Origin: Amycolatopsis japonica
GTDB lineage: Bacteria > Actinomycetota > Actinomycetes > Mycobacteriales > Pseudonocardiaceae
Assembly (NCBI RefSeq): GCF_000732925.1
Contig: NZ_CP008953.1
Location: 4,712,001-4,776,000, forward strand
Direction: 5' to 3'
DNA length: 64,000 bases
The first letter of the stretch is position 1. The number at the start of each line of letters is the position of its first letter. The notes under the pieces were generated by a model. That model was not told the origin of the DNA. It saw nothing but the letters and a program-made list of their open reading frames with translations, and did not search any database. Below are positions 1-8,220 of this stretch, one piece after another. The position numbers were made by a program, and so were the translations under genes.

Positions 1-987
1 GGTGGCGGCGAGGGTTTCGGCGACGAACCGCTCGACCGTGTAGTCGGTGAGGAACACGTTCAGCCACGGATGCGGACGGAACCAGCTTCCCATCGCCCGG
101 AGCGCCGCCTCCCCGTCGGCCATCCGGTTCAGGAAGTCGAAGTACGCCGTGTCCTCGTCTTCGGACTCGTCGAATTCGAGCGAGTCCAGCAACGCGGACT
201 CGCTCGGTTCGGCGGGCGGCGTGTGGTAGGCGACCGCCTCCAGCATGTACCGCCAGCCGTCCTCGACGGGGATCAGCTGTCCCTCCACGTAGTCGAAACG
301 ACCGTCGCGGACCACGGCGCGTTGATCGGCCAGGAACGCCGGAAGCGTGTCGTAGTAGAGCTTCCACCGGCGGGCCCGCGCCGGGGCCGGGGTCAGCCGC
401 AGTGTCACGCGGGTGATCACCCCGCATTGCCCGAGACCGGCGAGCACGGCGTCGAACAGGTCCGCGTTCGTTTCGCGGGAACAGGTGAGCACCTCGCCGG
501 TGCCGGTGACGACCTCCAGTTCCACCACGCCATCGGTCTGTGTGCCATGGTGGTGGGTCGCTCCCCCGATCCCGCCGACCACCAGCGTGCCCGCGACGGT
601 CAGTTCGAGATAGTCCGTGAGCACCGGCGGTGCCAGCCCGTGCGGCAACGTCGTTTCCAGTACCTCCCGCCAGCGGGCACCGGCGTCCACCGACACCAGA
701 TCACCGGTGACCACGCGACGCGGCCGCAGCGAAGTCATGTCCAGCACGATGCCGCCCTCGACCTGCCCCTGCCCGTACGGCGAATGCCCGGCGCCGCGGG
801 CGGCGACCGGAAGGCCTCGCGCGGCGGCGAACCTGAGCACGACGGCGACGTCGGTCACCGAAGCGGGGCGCACCACCAGGGCCGGCCTCGCGTGGATCAG
901 CTTCCCCCAGTCCTGGCCGGCGACGGACAAGGCGGCATCTCCGGTGAGGATCTCTCCGGCGATGGCGGGCAGGATCTCGTCGGTCAT
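1..987 (-). CDS. FAD-linked oxidase, cytokinin-dehydrogenase-like (C-terminus beyond window)
   Basis: Flavin oxidoreductase of the vanillyl-alcohol-oxidase fold; 329 N-terminal residues are visible, with no in-frame stop to the window edge. The start is the ATG at 987 (MTDEILPAIAG). The FAD-binding signature ARGAGHSPYGQGQ near residue 60 carries the Gly-His-Ser that takes covalent flavin in this family, followed by a GGIGG-containing loop and a THHHGTQTDGV segment. Late in the visible part HPWLNVFL resembles the substrate-domain motif of plant and bacterial cytokinin dehydrogenases. The substrate cannot be decided here; berberine-bridge-like sugar or alcohol oxidases share the N-terminal domain. 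It is divergent from the MFS gene at 1070 with an 82-bp gap. Confidence 0.8.
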   Translation of the reverse strand, partial: MTDEILPAIAGEILTGDAALSVAGQDWGKLIHARPALVVRPASVTDVAVVLRFAAARGLPVAARGAGHSPYGQGQVEGGIVLDMTSLRPRRVVTGDLVSVDAGARWREVLETTLPHGLAPPVLTDYLELTVAGTLVVGGIGGATHHHGTQTDGVVELEVVTGTGEVLTCSRETNADLFDAVLAGLGQCGVITRVTLRLTPAPARARRWKLYYDTLPAFLADQRAVVRDGRFDYVEGQLIPVEDGWRYMLEAVAYHTPPAEPSESALLDSLEFDESEDEDTAYFDFLNRMADGEAALRAMGSWFRPHPWLNVFLTDYTVERFVAETLAAT

Positions 988-1069
988 GCCTCGCACGCTA
1001 CCGAGCGCGGCCGGACATAGGCGATTTTCACCGACGCGAATGCCGGTGTCCCGCTGCGAAATTGGTGGC

Positions 1070-2236
1070 GTGACGGACACTTTGGCACCGACGCGGCGGG
1101 CTCGTGGCACCGTGCTGGCCGCCGCGCCCCTGACCATCATGGCCGCGGCGATCATCGCGCCCAGCCTGCCCGCGATGCGGGAGGACTTCGCCGATACGCC
1201 CGGTTCGGGTCTTCTCGTCCGGTTGGCGCTGACCGTGACCTCGCTCGCGATCGCGATCAGCGCGCCCCTCTCCGGGATCGTCGCGGACCGTGTCGGACGC
1301 CGTCCACTGCTCTTGACGGGGCTGGGGCTCTACGCGGTTTCCGGTACGGCCGGGTTCTTCGTGGACGACCTCTACCTGCTGCTGATCACCCGGGCGGGGC
1401 TCGGACTGGCCGTCGGCGGGATCATGACCGCGGTCAGCACGCTGATCACCGACTGGTTCACCGGCGAACGCCACGCCTCCTTCCTCGGTTTGCAGCAGGC
1501 ATTCGCGAGCCTGGGCGGCGTTGTCTTCCTGCCACTGGCCGGTTTGCTGGCCACCGTGAGCTGGCATGCGCCGTTCTGGATCTACTCGGTTTCGGCGATC
1601 GTGGTGGTCTTCGCGATCGTGTCCCTGCGCGAACCGGAACGGAACAGCCCCGCGGTCGGTGGAGGCGGCCGGCTGCCCGCCCGCGTCGTCGGGGTCTACG
1701 TCCTGGCGTTGGTGGTGACGCTGGTCTTCTACATGGCGCCGACCCAGTTGCCGTTCCTGTTGCAGGGCTTCGGCAGCGGGCCCGTCGTCGTCGGTGCCGT
1801 GGTCGCCGGGAGCACCTTGACCGGCGTCGTCGGCGCGCTGACCTTCCCGCGGCTGCGTCGGCGGCTGGGCCCCACCGCGATCACCACCGTCAGTGTCGCG
1901 CTCATGGGCGCGGGCTGGCTGGTGATCGGGACCGCGGGCACCGTCGCCCAGGTCGTGACGGGACTGCTCGCGGGCGGGCTCGGCGTCGGCTTCGTCGTCC
2001 CGAACCTCAACCTGCTCCTGGCCGAGTCCGCCGATCCCGCGCGGCGCGGCCGGGTGCTCAGCGGCCTGGTCACCGGGATCTTCCTCGGCCAGTTCCTGTC
2101 CCCGCTCGTCGTCCAACCCCTCGTCCAAGGCATCGGCATCGCCGACGCGTTCACCTGGACCGGCATCGCCTTGGGTGCCGGAGCGGCACTCGCCGCCCTT
2201 CTCTCGAACCGGAACAACGGAAAGGAAGCACGATGA
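1070..2236 (+). CDS. MFS transporter, 12-TM drug-efflux type
   Basis: Proton-driven major facilitator exporter of the inner membrane, 388 residues with about 12 hydrophobic helices. The GTG at 1070 (VTDTLAPTRRARGT) is chosen because the open frame further upstream lies antisense to the FAD oxidase and lacks membrane character. The MFS loop 2-3 motif A appears as GIVADRVGRRPLLL, and the first helix has the SLPAMREDF signature common in actinobacterial Bcr/CflA-like exporters. The stop overlaps the start of the Dabb gene by 4 bp (ATGA), so the two are co-translated. The substrate is unknown. Confidence 0.88.
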   Translation: MTDTLAPTRRARGTVLAAAPLTIMAAAIIAPSLPAMREDFADTPGSGLLVRLALTVTSLAIAISAPLSGIVADRVGRRPLLLTGLGLYAVSGTAGFFVDDLYLLLITRAGLGLAVGGIMTAVSTLITDWFTGERHASFLGLQQAFASLGGVVFLPLAGLLATVSWHAPFWIYSVSAIVVVFAIVSLREPERNSPAVGGGGRLPARVVGVYVLALVVTLVFYMAPTQLPFLLQGFGSGPVVVGAVVAGSTLTGVVGALTFPRLRRRLGPTAITTVSVALMGAGWLVIGTAGTVAQVVTGLLAGGLGVGFVVPNLNLLLAESADPARRGRVLSGLVTGIFLGQFLSPLVVQPLVQGIGIADAFTWTGIALGAGAALAALLSNRNNGKEAR

Positions 2237-2649
2237 TCTACCACGGCAACCGTTTCACCCTGCGGCCCGACGCCTCGCCGGAGCAGGTCGAGGAGGCCTT
2301 GGAGAGCCTCCGGAATCAGGGCCGGGTCATCCCGGCGGTGAAGTCCTTCGTCGTCGGCCGCGATTTCGGCGGCGACTACGAATGGGGTGCCGTCTTCGCG
2401 ATCGAAGACCTCGACGGGTACTGGGAGTACCTCATGCATCCGGCGCACCGGAACACCGACCGGGTCGGGCTCCCGCTGGTCGACCGGTTCGCGTCCTTCG
2501 ACGTCACCGACGACCCGGATCCGGAGATGGGCGCGAAGATCGCCGAACTGCACCAGCGCCGTTACGACAACGACGCCGAGCTGACCGAGCTGATCTCCGG
2601 CCTCGGCGAGTACTCCGGCAGCGCCGCGCCGGGAAAGCACGGAGCCTGA
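2233..2649 (+). CDS. Dabb (stress-responsive A/B-barrel) family protein
   Basis: Small 138-residue protein of the dimeric alpha/beta-barrel type. The N-terminus (MIYHGNRFTLRPDASPEQVE), the FVVGRDFGGDYEWGAVFAIE strand and the YLMHPAHRNTDR loop match the pattern of Dabb proteins: a strand, a helix starting around a PE-Q pair, and a conserved H-P-x-H segment. Members include plant stress proteins and polyketide or olivetolic-acid cyclases, so a cyclase or small-molecule-binding role is possible but not shown. It overlaps the MFS stop by 4 bp, suggesting a joint role in handling a small molecule. The C-terminal 20 residues look disordered. Confidence 0.8.
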   Translation: MIYHGNRFTLRPDASPEQVEEALESLRNQGRVIPAVKSFVVGRDFGGDYEWGAVFAIEDLDGYWEYLMHPAHRNTDRVGLPLVDRFASFDVTDDPDPEMGAKIAELHQRRYDNDAELTELISGLGEYSGSAAPGKHGA

Positions 2650-2657
2650 CCACGGCT

Positions 2658-3653
2658 TCAGCCACCGTCCGCGAGTGAGCCGCTGCCATCGGGGCCGGTC
2701 ACGATCACCCGGCTGCTCACCGCGGTCCCGAACGGGATGATCGTGACCTGCCACGTCTTCGGATCCCCGACGTGGATGGTCGCCTTCGCCCGCTCGACCA
2801 GGGCAGGGACGCGGTCGACCGCCGGCTCTCGGAGGTCGAACCGCGGCACCTGGGCGCCCGTCGGGGCGAAGACCACGGTCAGGCGCCGGTCCTCGACGAC
2901 CGCGGTGATCACTTGGGAAACATCCGTGGCCAGCGCCAGCGAGTCGATCGCGCGGCGCAGTTCCCCTTCGCCCAGCAGGGATCTGTCGACGTTCACGGTC
3001 GCCGATCCCGAGGAAGACGTGGTCGTGCTGGACTGGGTTTCCTCCGCCCGCACGGGCTCTTCCGGCGCGAACAGCTCCGCACGGAACAGGTACAGCACGA
3101 GCGCCGCGCCGAGGACGAACCCGAGGACCGCGAGCGCACCGAACGCGCAGCCCTCAGCCGGTTCCTGCACCAGGCTGGACTCCGGGGCGGATTCGATCAC
3201 CGCCTCGGCCACGCGGCGCTCCCACTCCGGTGACAGCCGCTCGACGACCTCCGCCTTCCACGGCCGGTCCGGCGGATACCGCACGACGAGGACATCGCCC
3301 GCGTGGTAGTCCGGGAGGTCGACCAGGTTGATGCCGTGGGTGATCTTCAACCGGTAGGTCGCCGACCCCTCGGGGGCGACGGTGAGGTCGAAGTAGACCG
3401 GGATGTCACCCGTCTCGGTGCCGCCCGCGCGGAGGCTCTCGATCTTGGCGAGCGCGATCACCGGCGCGATCCTCGCCTCACGAGCACGTCGTGGCGCTCC
3501 GGCGAGGTAGAGCAGGACTCCGTAGGCGATGGGGAGCCCGACGCCCGTGATCATCAGTGGCACGTACTCGATGACGATCCCCACGACGAACGCGCACAGG
3601 GTCGTCCCGGTGATGATCCCGGTCAGGAATCCGCGGGCGAGGGCGAGCGGCAT
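2658..3653 (-). CDS. membrane protein of unknown function with DUF3592-like domain
   Basis: 331 residues, not recognised as a named family. Two hydrophobic hairpin helices lie in the first 50 residues (TTLCAFVVGIVIEYVPLMI and a PIAYGVLLYLAG segment). A soluble beta domain follows (about 65-150) that reads like a DUF3592/SH3-type fold with YHAGDVLVVRYPPDRPWKAEV. Another membrane helix sits at about 175-195, then a Ser/Thr-rich linker with an STTTSSSGS run, and a C-terminal domain of about 110 residues that is probably extracytoplasmic. It is tail-to-tail with the Dabb gene (8 bp). No catalytic motif is visible; a membrane-anchored sensor or envelope protein is plausible. Confidence 0.7.
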   Translation of the reverse strand: MPLALARGFLTGIITGTTLCAFVVGIVIEYVPLMITGVGLPIAYGVLLYLAGAPRRAREARIAPVIALAKIESLRAGGTETGDIPVYFDLTVAPEGSATYRLKITHGINLVDLPDYHAGDVLVVRYPPDRPWKAEVVERLSPEWERRVAEAVIESAPESSLVQEPAEGCAFGALAVLGFVLGAALVLYLFRAELFAPEEPVRAEETQSSTTTSSSGSATVNVDRSLLGEGELRRAIDSLALATDVSQVITAVVEDRRLTVVFAPTGAQVPRFDLREPAVDRVPALVERAKATIHVGDPKTWQVTIIPFGTAVSSRVIVTGPDGSGSLADGG

Positions 3654-3730
3654 GGGCGTGACTCCAGACTTCCGGGGCGGGTGCGGTCAGTCTTCGCCGG
3701 TCCGGGCGCTACCGAACCCAGGTTTCGGCT

Positions 3731-3747
3731 GCCTAATCTGATTAGGC
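3731..3747. promoter_or_regulatory. perfect palindromic operator upstream of TetR gene
   Basis: GCCTAATC-T-GATTAGGC is a perfect 8+1+8 inverted repeat ending 33 bp before the TetR start at 3781. It is AT-rich against its surroundings and sits where the promoter must lie, so it is most simply the autoregulatory operator of the TetR protein. Confidence 0.7.
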
Positions 3748-3780
3748 AAGTCCCGAATGGACTATGGTACGGTGGTCGTC

Positions 3781-4353
3781 ATGGCGAGAGCGGGACTGAC
3801 CACGGAACGGGTGGTCCGGGCGGGTGCGGAGCTCGCCGACGAGATCGGTTTCGAGCACGTGACCCCCACCGAGCTCGCGAAGCGGTGCGGCGTCAAGACG
3901 GCGAGCCTGTACTCGCACGTGAGGAACGCCCACGAGCTGAAGACCGAGATCGCCCTGCTGGCCTTGGCCGAACTCGCCGATCTCGCCGCCACCGCGGTGG
4001 CCGGCCTGGCGGGCAAGGACGCGTTGATCACCTTGGCGAACGTCCACCGTGACTACGCACTCGAACACCCCGGCAGATTCACCGCCGCGAGATTCCGACT
4101 CGCCCCGGAGAAGGCGTCCACCAGCGCCGGTGTCCGGCACGCCGAACTGATGCGGGCGATCCTGCGCGGCTACGACCTGGCCGAGCCGCACCAGACGCAC
4201 GCCGTCCGGCTGCTGGGCAGTGTGTTCAGCGGTTTCGTCGGCTTGGAGTCCGCCGGGGGCTTCAGCCACAGCACCCCCGGCCCGCAGGAGAGCTGGACCG
4301 AGATCCTCGACGCGCTCGACGTCCTGCTGCGCGCTTGGCCCCGAACGAAATGA
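3781..4353 (+). CDS. TetR family transcriptional regulator
   Basis: One-component repressor, 190 residues. The N-terminal helix-turn-helix spans about residues 5-50 (VTPTELAKRCGVKTASLYSH includes the recognition helix). The C-terminal ligand domain is of the WHG type seen in many actinobacterial TetR proteins. The ATG at 3781 (MARAGLTTERVV) is preferred over the in-frame ATG at 3757 because GGTGG lies 5 nt upstream and the residues between the two are not TetR-like. The adjacent palindrome at 3731-3747 suggests autorepression. The stop overlaps the start of the SGNH hydrolase by 4 bp, so that enzyme is likely under its control. The ligand is unknown. Confidence 0.88.
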   Translation: MARAGLTTERVVRAGAELADEIGFEHVTPTELAKRCGVKTASLYSHVRNAHELKTEIALLALAELADLAATAVAGLAGKDALITLANVHRDYALEHPGRFTAARFRLAPEKASTSAGVRHAELMRAILRGYDLAEPHQTHAVRLLGSVFSGFVGLESAGGFSHSTPGPQESWTEILDALDVLLRAWPRTK

Positions 4354-5498
4354 ACGGAAGAATGCTCACCACCCCGATCAGCGCCGCCCTCGTCCGCGGT
4401 GCGCTGGACCTCGAAGACACCGAACGCGGCGTGCTCCCCCACCGGCTGCCCGCCCGGGCCAGGCAGCAGATCCCCGACGGCCAGCTGGCCATGGCGGAAG
4501 CGCAGCCGTCCGGGGTGCGGCTGGTCTTCCGCAGCACGGCGACGCTCGTCGAACTGGACGTCCTGGCCACCAAACGGGTCTTCGCCGGCGCGCCGCCCCG
4601 GCCCGATGGCGTCTACGAACTGCTCGTCGATGGTCGGCTCGCCGGGAGAGCGAGCGTGACCGACGGCGACACGATCACCGTCGACCTGGCCACCGGCACC
4701 GCGCGGCACCAGCCCGGCCCCGTCCGGACGCTGCGGTTCGACGGCCTGGCCGGGCACGAGAAGAACGTCGAAATCTGGCTGCCGCACAACGAAACGACCC
4801 AGCTCGTCGCCCTGCGCACCGACGCGTCCGTCCACAGTGTCCAGTCCCCCGGCGGCGAGACGTGGTTGCACCACGGCAGCTCCATCAGCCAAGGCTCCAA
4901 CGCCGCGACCCCGACCGGGATCTGGCCCGCCACAGCCGCGGCCATCGCCGGAAAGGAACTGGTCAATCTCGGTTTCGGCGGCAGTGCGCTGCTCGACCCG
5001 TTCACCGCGCGCGCGATGCGCGACACGGCGGCCGACTTCATCAGCCTCAAGATCGGGATCAACGTCGTCAACGCGGATCTGCTGCGGCTGCGCGCGTTCG
5101 GCCCGGCGGTGCACGGTTTCCTCGACACCATCAGGGAAGGCCATCCCGCCACGCCGTTGCTGGTCGTCTCGCCGCTGTACTGCCCCATCCACGAGCACAC
5201 GCCGGGGCCCGGCGAATTCGACCCGGAGGCCTTGCGGGAAGGAAAAGTGCGGTTCAGGGCGACCGGTGATCCCGCGGAGACCGCCGCGGGAAAGCTGACG
5301 CTCACCGTGATCCGCGACGAACTCGCCCGCATCGTCAAGGAGCGGAGCGATCCGCACCTGCGTTACCTCGACGGCCTCGAACTGTACGGCGAGGCGGACC
5401 ATGCCGAGCTGCCACTGCCCGACCACCTCCATCCGGACGCGGCCACGCACCGGCTCATCGGAGAACGCTTCGCCCGCCTGGCTTTCGACGCCTCGTGA
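4350..5498 (+). CDS. SGNH/GDSL-family hydrolase (lipase/esterase)
   Basis: Two-domain hydrolase of 382 residues. About 150 N-terminal residues form a beta-rich carbohydrate-esterase-like domain. The SGNH domain follows, with the nucleophile block HHGSSISQG near residue 178, the FGGSALLDP block, GINVVNAD supplying the Asn, and the C-terminal LPDHLHPD giving the Asp-x-x-His pair. The start at 4350 makes an ATGA overlap with the TetR stop. No signal peptide is visible, so the enzyme is probably cytoplasmic. This architecture is usually annotated as a GDSL lipase; the acyl or acetyl substrate is unknown. A U-tract terminator follows at 5529-5560. Confidence 0.85.
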   Translation: MNGRMLTTPISAALVRGALDLEDTERGVLPHRLPARARQQIPDGQLAMAEAQPSGVRLVFRSTATLVELDVLATKRVFAGAPPRPDGVYELLVDGRLAGRASVTDGDTITVDLATGTARHQPGPVRTLRFDGLAGHEKNVEIWLPHNETTQLVALRTDASVHSVQSPGGETWLHHGSSISQGSNAATPTGIWPATAAAIAGKELVNLGFGGSALLDPFTARAMRDTAADFISLKIGINVVNADLLRLRAFGPAVHGFLDTIREGHPATPLLVVSPLYCPIHEHTPGPGEFDPEALREGKVRFRATGDPAETAAGKLTLTVIRDELARIVKERSDPHLRYLDGLELYGEADHAELPLPDHLHPDAATHRLIGERFARLAFDAS

Positions 5499-5528
5499 GT
5501 CCCACCGTTTACTGTGCGCGTCTAACCC

Positions 5529-5560
5529 GGTAGCACCCGGTGCGGCTACCTATTTTTCTT
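5529..5560 (+). terminator. Rho-independent-type terminator after SGNH hydrolase
   Basis: GGTAGC pairs with GCTACC around an internal GCAC/GTGC mini-stem, and TATTTTTCTT follows directly. A T-run is rare in this GC-rich sequence, which supports a real terminator. Confidence 0.7.
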
Positions 5561-5722
5561 CCTGTCCAACGAAAGTCGGTATCCGCCACCGGTGCGGCGG
5601 ATCACCATGATCGGCACCGGATCACCGGTGCCGGGTCGCCTTGGCCGTGCCCGGCGACCCCACTGTGTCCAGTGCGGCCACCCCTCGCGCTGGATCCTCC
5701 CTCGCGAAAGTGAGTCACCGGT

Positions 5723-6817
5723 ATGCGCACAAACCCCTTAGCCCGTACCGCCACCACACTGGTGGCCGCAGCCGCGGCCGTCGGCTTCCTCGCCCCGTCC
5801 ACGGCCACCGCCACCACCATCGCGGGCTACTCCCCCACGGTGCAGCACGAGGCGGTGACGTCCCTCGCCGCCGAAGCCGGGATCAGCCAGGCCGCCGCGG
5901 TCGAGTTCCTCCGGACGCAGACGGCCAGTGTCGAAACGTTGCAGAAGGTCACCGCGTCGCTCGGCTCCCGTGCCGCCGACGGGTATCTCGACGACGCCGC
6001 CAAACCGGTGGTGAACGTGCTCGACCAGGCCGCCGCCGACCAGGTCACCGCGACCGGCGCGCGGGCCCGCGTGGTCAAGCACTCCACCGCGGCGCTCACG
6101 AGCGCGCAGAACGCCCTGCAGGCGCTGCCCACGGTCGCGCACACCTCGATCGGCCTCGACCCCAAGGCCAACCAGGTCGTGCTGACCATCTCCGACGCCG
6201 CGAAGGGCACCGACGCCCTCGTGAAGGCCGCGGAAGCACTCGGCGACCGGGTCCGCGTAGAGCGGACCACCGGCGAGATGCACACCGCGATCTACAACGG
6301 TGAGGCCATCACCGGCGGCGGCACCCGCTGCTCGGTCGGCTTCAACACCAACCGCGGCGGCCAGAACTACATCCTCGACGCCGGCCACTGCACCCGCGCG
6401 GTGTCGCAGTGGAACGTCGGGCCGTCGCAGGGCGCCAGCTTCCCGACCAACGACTACGGCCTGATCCGCAACACCACCGGCAGCGCGCCGGGCGCGGTCA
6501 CCCTGTGGAACGGCTCCACCCAGCGGATCGCCTCCGCCGGTTCGGCCACCGTCGGGCAGCGGATCAGCAAGAGCGGCAGCACCACCCGGCTCACCTCGGG
6601 TTCGGTGCAGCGGCTGAACGTCACGGTGAACTACGCCGAAGGCTCGGTGTACCAGCTGATCCAGACCAGCGCGCTGGTCAACCCCGGCGACTCGGGCGGC
6701 TGCCTGTTCTCCGGCAGCGTCGGACTGGGCATCACCTCCGGCAAGGGCAGCGGCACGTCGTACTTCCAGCCGATCGGCGAGGCGCTGAGCGCCTACAGCG
6801 TCACGCTCAACCCGTAA
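5723..6817 (+). CDS. secreted chymotrypsin-like serine protease, streptogrisin type (S1E)
   Basis: Secreted prepro-protease of 364 residues. An N-terminal signal peptide (AATTLVAAAAAVGFLAPS, cut after an Ala-Thr-Ala region) is followed by a propeptide of about 165 residues of the alpha-lytic/streptogrisin pro-domain type, which acts as folding chaperone. The mature domain begins near AIYNGEAITGGGTRCSVGF. The catalytic triad is visible: His in LDAGHCT, Asp in TNDYGLI and Ser in NPGDSGG. Cysteines near CSVGF/GHC and the GGCLF pair are placed as in the two disulfides of streptogrisins. It is monocistronic, with a hairpin-rich 224-bp leader region upstream and a shared terminator downstream. Confidence 0.93.
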   Translation: MRTNPLARTATTLVAAAAAVGFLAPSTATATTIAGYSPTVQHEAVTSLAAEAGISQAAAVEFLRTQTASVETLQKVTASLGSRAADGYLDDAAKPVVNVLDQAAADQVTATGARARVVKHSTAALTSAQNALQALPTVAHTSIGLDPKANQVVLTISDAAKGTDALVKAAEALGDRVRVERTTGEMHTAIYNGEAITGGGTRCSVGFNTNRGGQNYILDAGHCTRAVSQWNVGPSQGASFPTNDYGLIRNTTGSAPGAVTLWNGSTQRIASAGSATVGQRISKSGSTTRLTSGSVQRLNVTVNYAEGSVYQLIQTSALVNPGDSGGCLFSGSVGLGITSGKGSGTSYFQPIGEALSAYSVTLNP

Positions 6818-6824
6818 GCACGGT

Positions 6825-6855
6825 CCGGGCCCCGGTCACCGCGACCGGGGCCCGG
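6825..6855. terminator. bidirectional terminator hairpin
   Basis: Perfect 13-bp stem (CCGGGCCCCGGTC / GACCGGGGCCCGG) with a 5-nt loop, between the convergent protease and LysR genes. It overlaps the last codons of the LysR gene. Confidence 0.7.
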
Positions 6856-7732
6856 CCGGTGCGTGGAAATGCTCGACGACGTGGTCACGGAAGCGTTGTG
6901 CCGCGGCCGAAAGATAGGTGTCCTCGCGCCACGCGACGCTGAGCACGCGACGGCAATCGGGATCGTCGACGTCGAGCCAGACCACCGTCTGGCTGGTCTC
7001 GGGGCGCAGTCCGAGCGACGGCACGAGCGCGAGTCCGAGACCCGCGTCGATGAGCTGGAAGAGCACGGCGGCTTCGTCGCCCTCGCAGACGATGTGGAGT
7101 TCGAGCCCGGCCTTCGCGAACAGGCGCTCGACGAGCGCGCGCTGCCAGTACCCGGGGCGCGTGGTGAGGAACGGCTCGCCTTCGAGGTCCGCCAGGCCGA
7201 TGTGACCACGCCCGGCGAGCCGGTGCCCGGACGGCACGCAGAGGAACACCTGTTCGTCGAGCAGCACGCGGCTGCGAATGTCGTTACCCGCCAAGGGTTG
7301 CGACGAGATGCACAGGTCGACGTCGCCGGCCCGCAGCTTCTCGGTCATGCCCTCCGCCGACGCCTGGGACAGCCGGACGTCCACCAGCGGATGCCCAGGC
7401 ACGAACGTGCGAAGCGGATCGGTGAGGGCGAGCAGGCTTTCGGCCGCGACGGTGACGGTGCCGCGCTCCAGCCCGGCGGCGTCGTCGAGCTCTTGACGGG
7501 CGTCGTCGAGTTCGGCCAGCGCCCGGTCGACGCGGCGGAGGAACGCGGTGCCGAAGCGGTTGAGCCTGATCCGGCGGCCGTGCCGGTCGAACAGCGGTAC
7601 GCCGAGTTCGTTTTCCAGCCTGGCCAGGGTCCGGCTGAGCGAGGGTTGCGCGACCCGCAGCTTCTCGGCCGCGCGGCCGACGTGTTCGAGCCGGGCGACG
7701 GTCTGGAAGTACCGGAGGGCCAGAAGATCCAC
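6836..7732 (-). CDS. LysR family transcriptional regulator
   Basis: 298-residue LTTR. The N-terminal winged HTH (MDLLALRYFQTVARLEHVG, then AEKLRVAQPSLSRTLARLE) is typical, followed by the linker helix and a periplasmic-binding-protein-like effector domain from about residue 90. It is divergent from the membrane protein/multicopper oxidase pair starting at 7813. The intervening 80 bp contain palindrome CTGTTATGAACAG (7747-7759) and a -35-like TTGGAC, an arrangement that fits activation of the divergent pair. The inducer is unknown. Start ATG at 7732. Confidence 0.9.
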   Translation of the reverse strand: MDLLALRYFQTVARLEHVGRAAEKLRVAQPSLSRTLARLENELGVPLFDRHGRRIRLNRFGTAFLRRVDRALAELDDARQELDDAAGLERGTVTVAAESLLALTDPLRTFVPGHPLVDVRLSQASAEGMTEKLRAGDVDLCISSQPLAGNDIRSRVLLDEQVFLCVPSGHRLAGRGHIGLADLEGEPFLTTRPGYWQRALVERLFAKAGLELHIVCEGDEAAVLFQLIDAGLGLALVPSLGLRPETSQTVVWLDVDDPDCRRVLSVAWREDTYLSAAAQRFRDHVVEHFHAPAGPRSR

Positions 7733-7746
7733 TGCTGATACCTCAC

Positions 7747-7806
7747 CTGTTATGAACAGATAACCGATCTTGTCTTGGACAGCATAAGGCCTCGGCTCTT
7801 ACGTTC
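7747..7806 (+). promoter_or_regulatory. LysR-box palindrome and probable leaderless promoter of the 7813 operon
   Basis: CTGTT-ATG-AACAG (7747-7759) is a perfect palindrome overlapping GTTAT-6-ATAAC (7749-7764). TTGGAC at 7775-7780 is a plausible -35, and TACGTT/TTACGT near 7799-7805 a weaker -10. The inferred start site falls at about 7811-7813, on the GTG codon, and no Shine-Dalgarno sequence is present. The 15-mer TGTCTTGGACAGCAT at 7771-7785 recurs exactly in the beta-lactamase promoter at 38060. Confidence 0.55.
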
Positions 7807-7812
7807 GATCGC

Positions 7813-8220
7813 GTGAGTGAAACCCTGACCAGCCCGAGCCGGAAGGCGAACGGGACGCTGGTGGTGAACCGGGTGCTGGTGAGCGCCCACGCCGTCGCGA
7901 TCATCGGCCAGCCGGTGTTCGCGGGCGGCTACCTCGGCGGCGATTACGACATGCTCTGGCTGCACCGCTGGGGTGCCGACGCGGTCTCGTACCTGGCGTA
8001 CGCGCAGATCATCGCAGCCTTGGTCCTCTGGCTGGTGCGCGGACCGCGCTGGCTGTTCTGGATCAGCCTGCTGCTCGCCGCGGGCGAGACCGGCCAGTAC
8101 CTCGCCGGGATGGCGGGCGCGCTCGATCTGCACATCCCCCTCGGCGTCGCGCTGGTCACCGGAGCGGTGCTGACGACCATCGCCGTCTGGCGACCGCAGA
8201 TCTGGCGGGCACGCCGATGA
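7813..8220 (+). CDS. small integral membrane protein
   Basis: 135 residues with four predicted membrane helices: around VLVSAHAVAIIGQPVF, LAYAQIIAALVLWLV, LFWISLLLAAGETGQYL and VALVTGAVLTTIAVW. Start is the GTG at 7813; there is no Shine-Dalgarno sequence, and the placement next to the promoter suggests a leaderless message. It overlaps the multicopper oxidase by 4 bp (ATGA), so the pair forms one operon. No family motif is recognised. A role in assembling, anchoring or supplying the oxidase is an inference from coupling only. Confidence 0.75.
   Translation: MSETLTSPSRKANGTLVVNRVLVSAHAVAIIGQPVFAGGYLGGDYDMLWLHRWGADAVSYLAYAQIIAALVLWLVRGPRWLFWISLLLAAGETGQYLAGMAGALDLHIPLGVALVTGAVLTTIAVWRPQIWRARR

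Noticed and set aside
5612..5633. 9-bp hairpin CGGCACCGG / CCGGTGCCG upstream of the streptogrisin-type protease as a riboswitch or attenuator
   Set aside because: Short, GC-only and without alternative pairing or leader peptide; could be chance in this composition.
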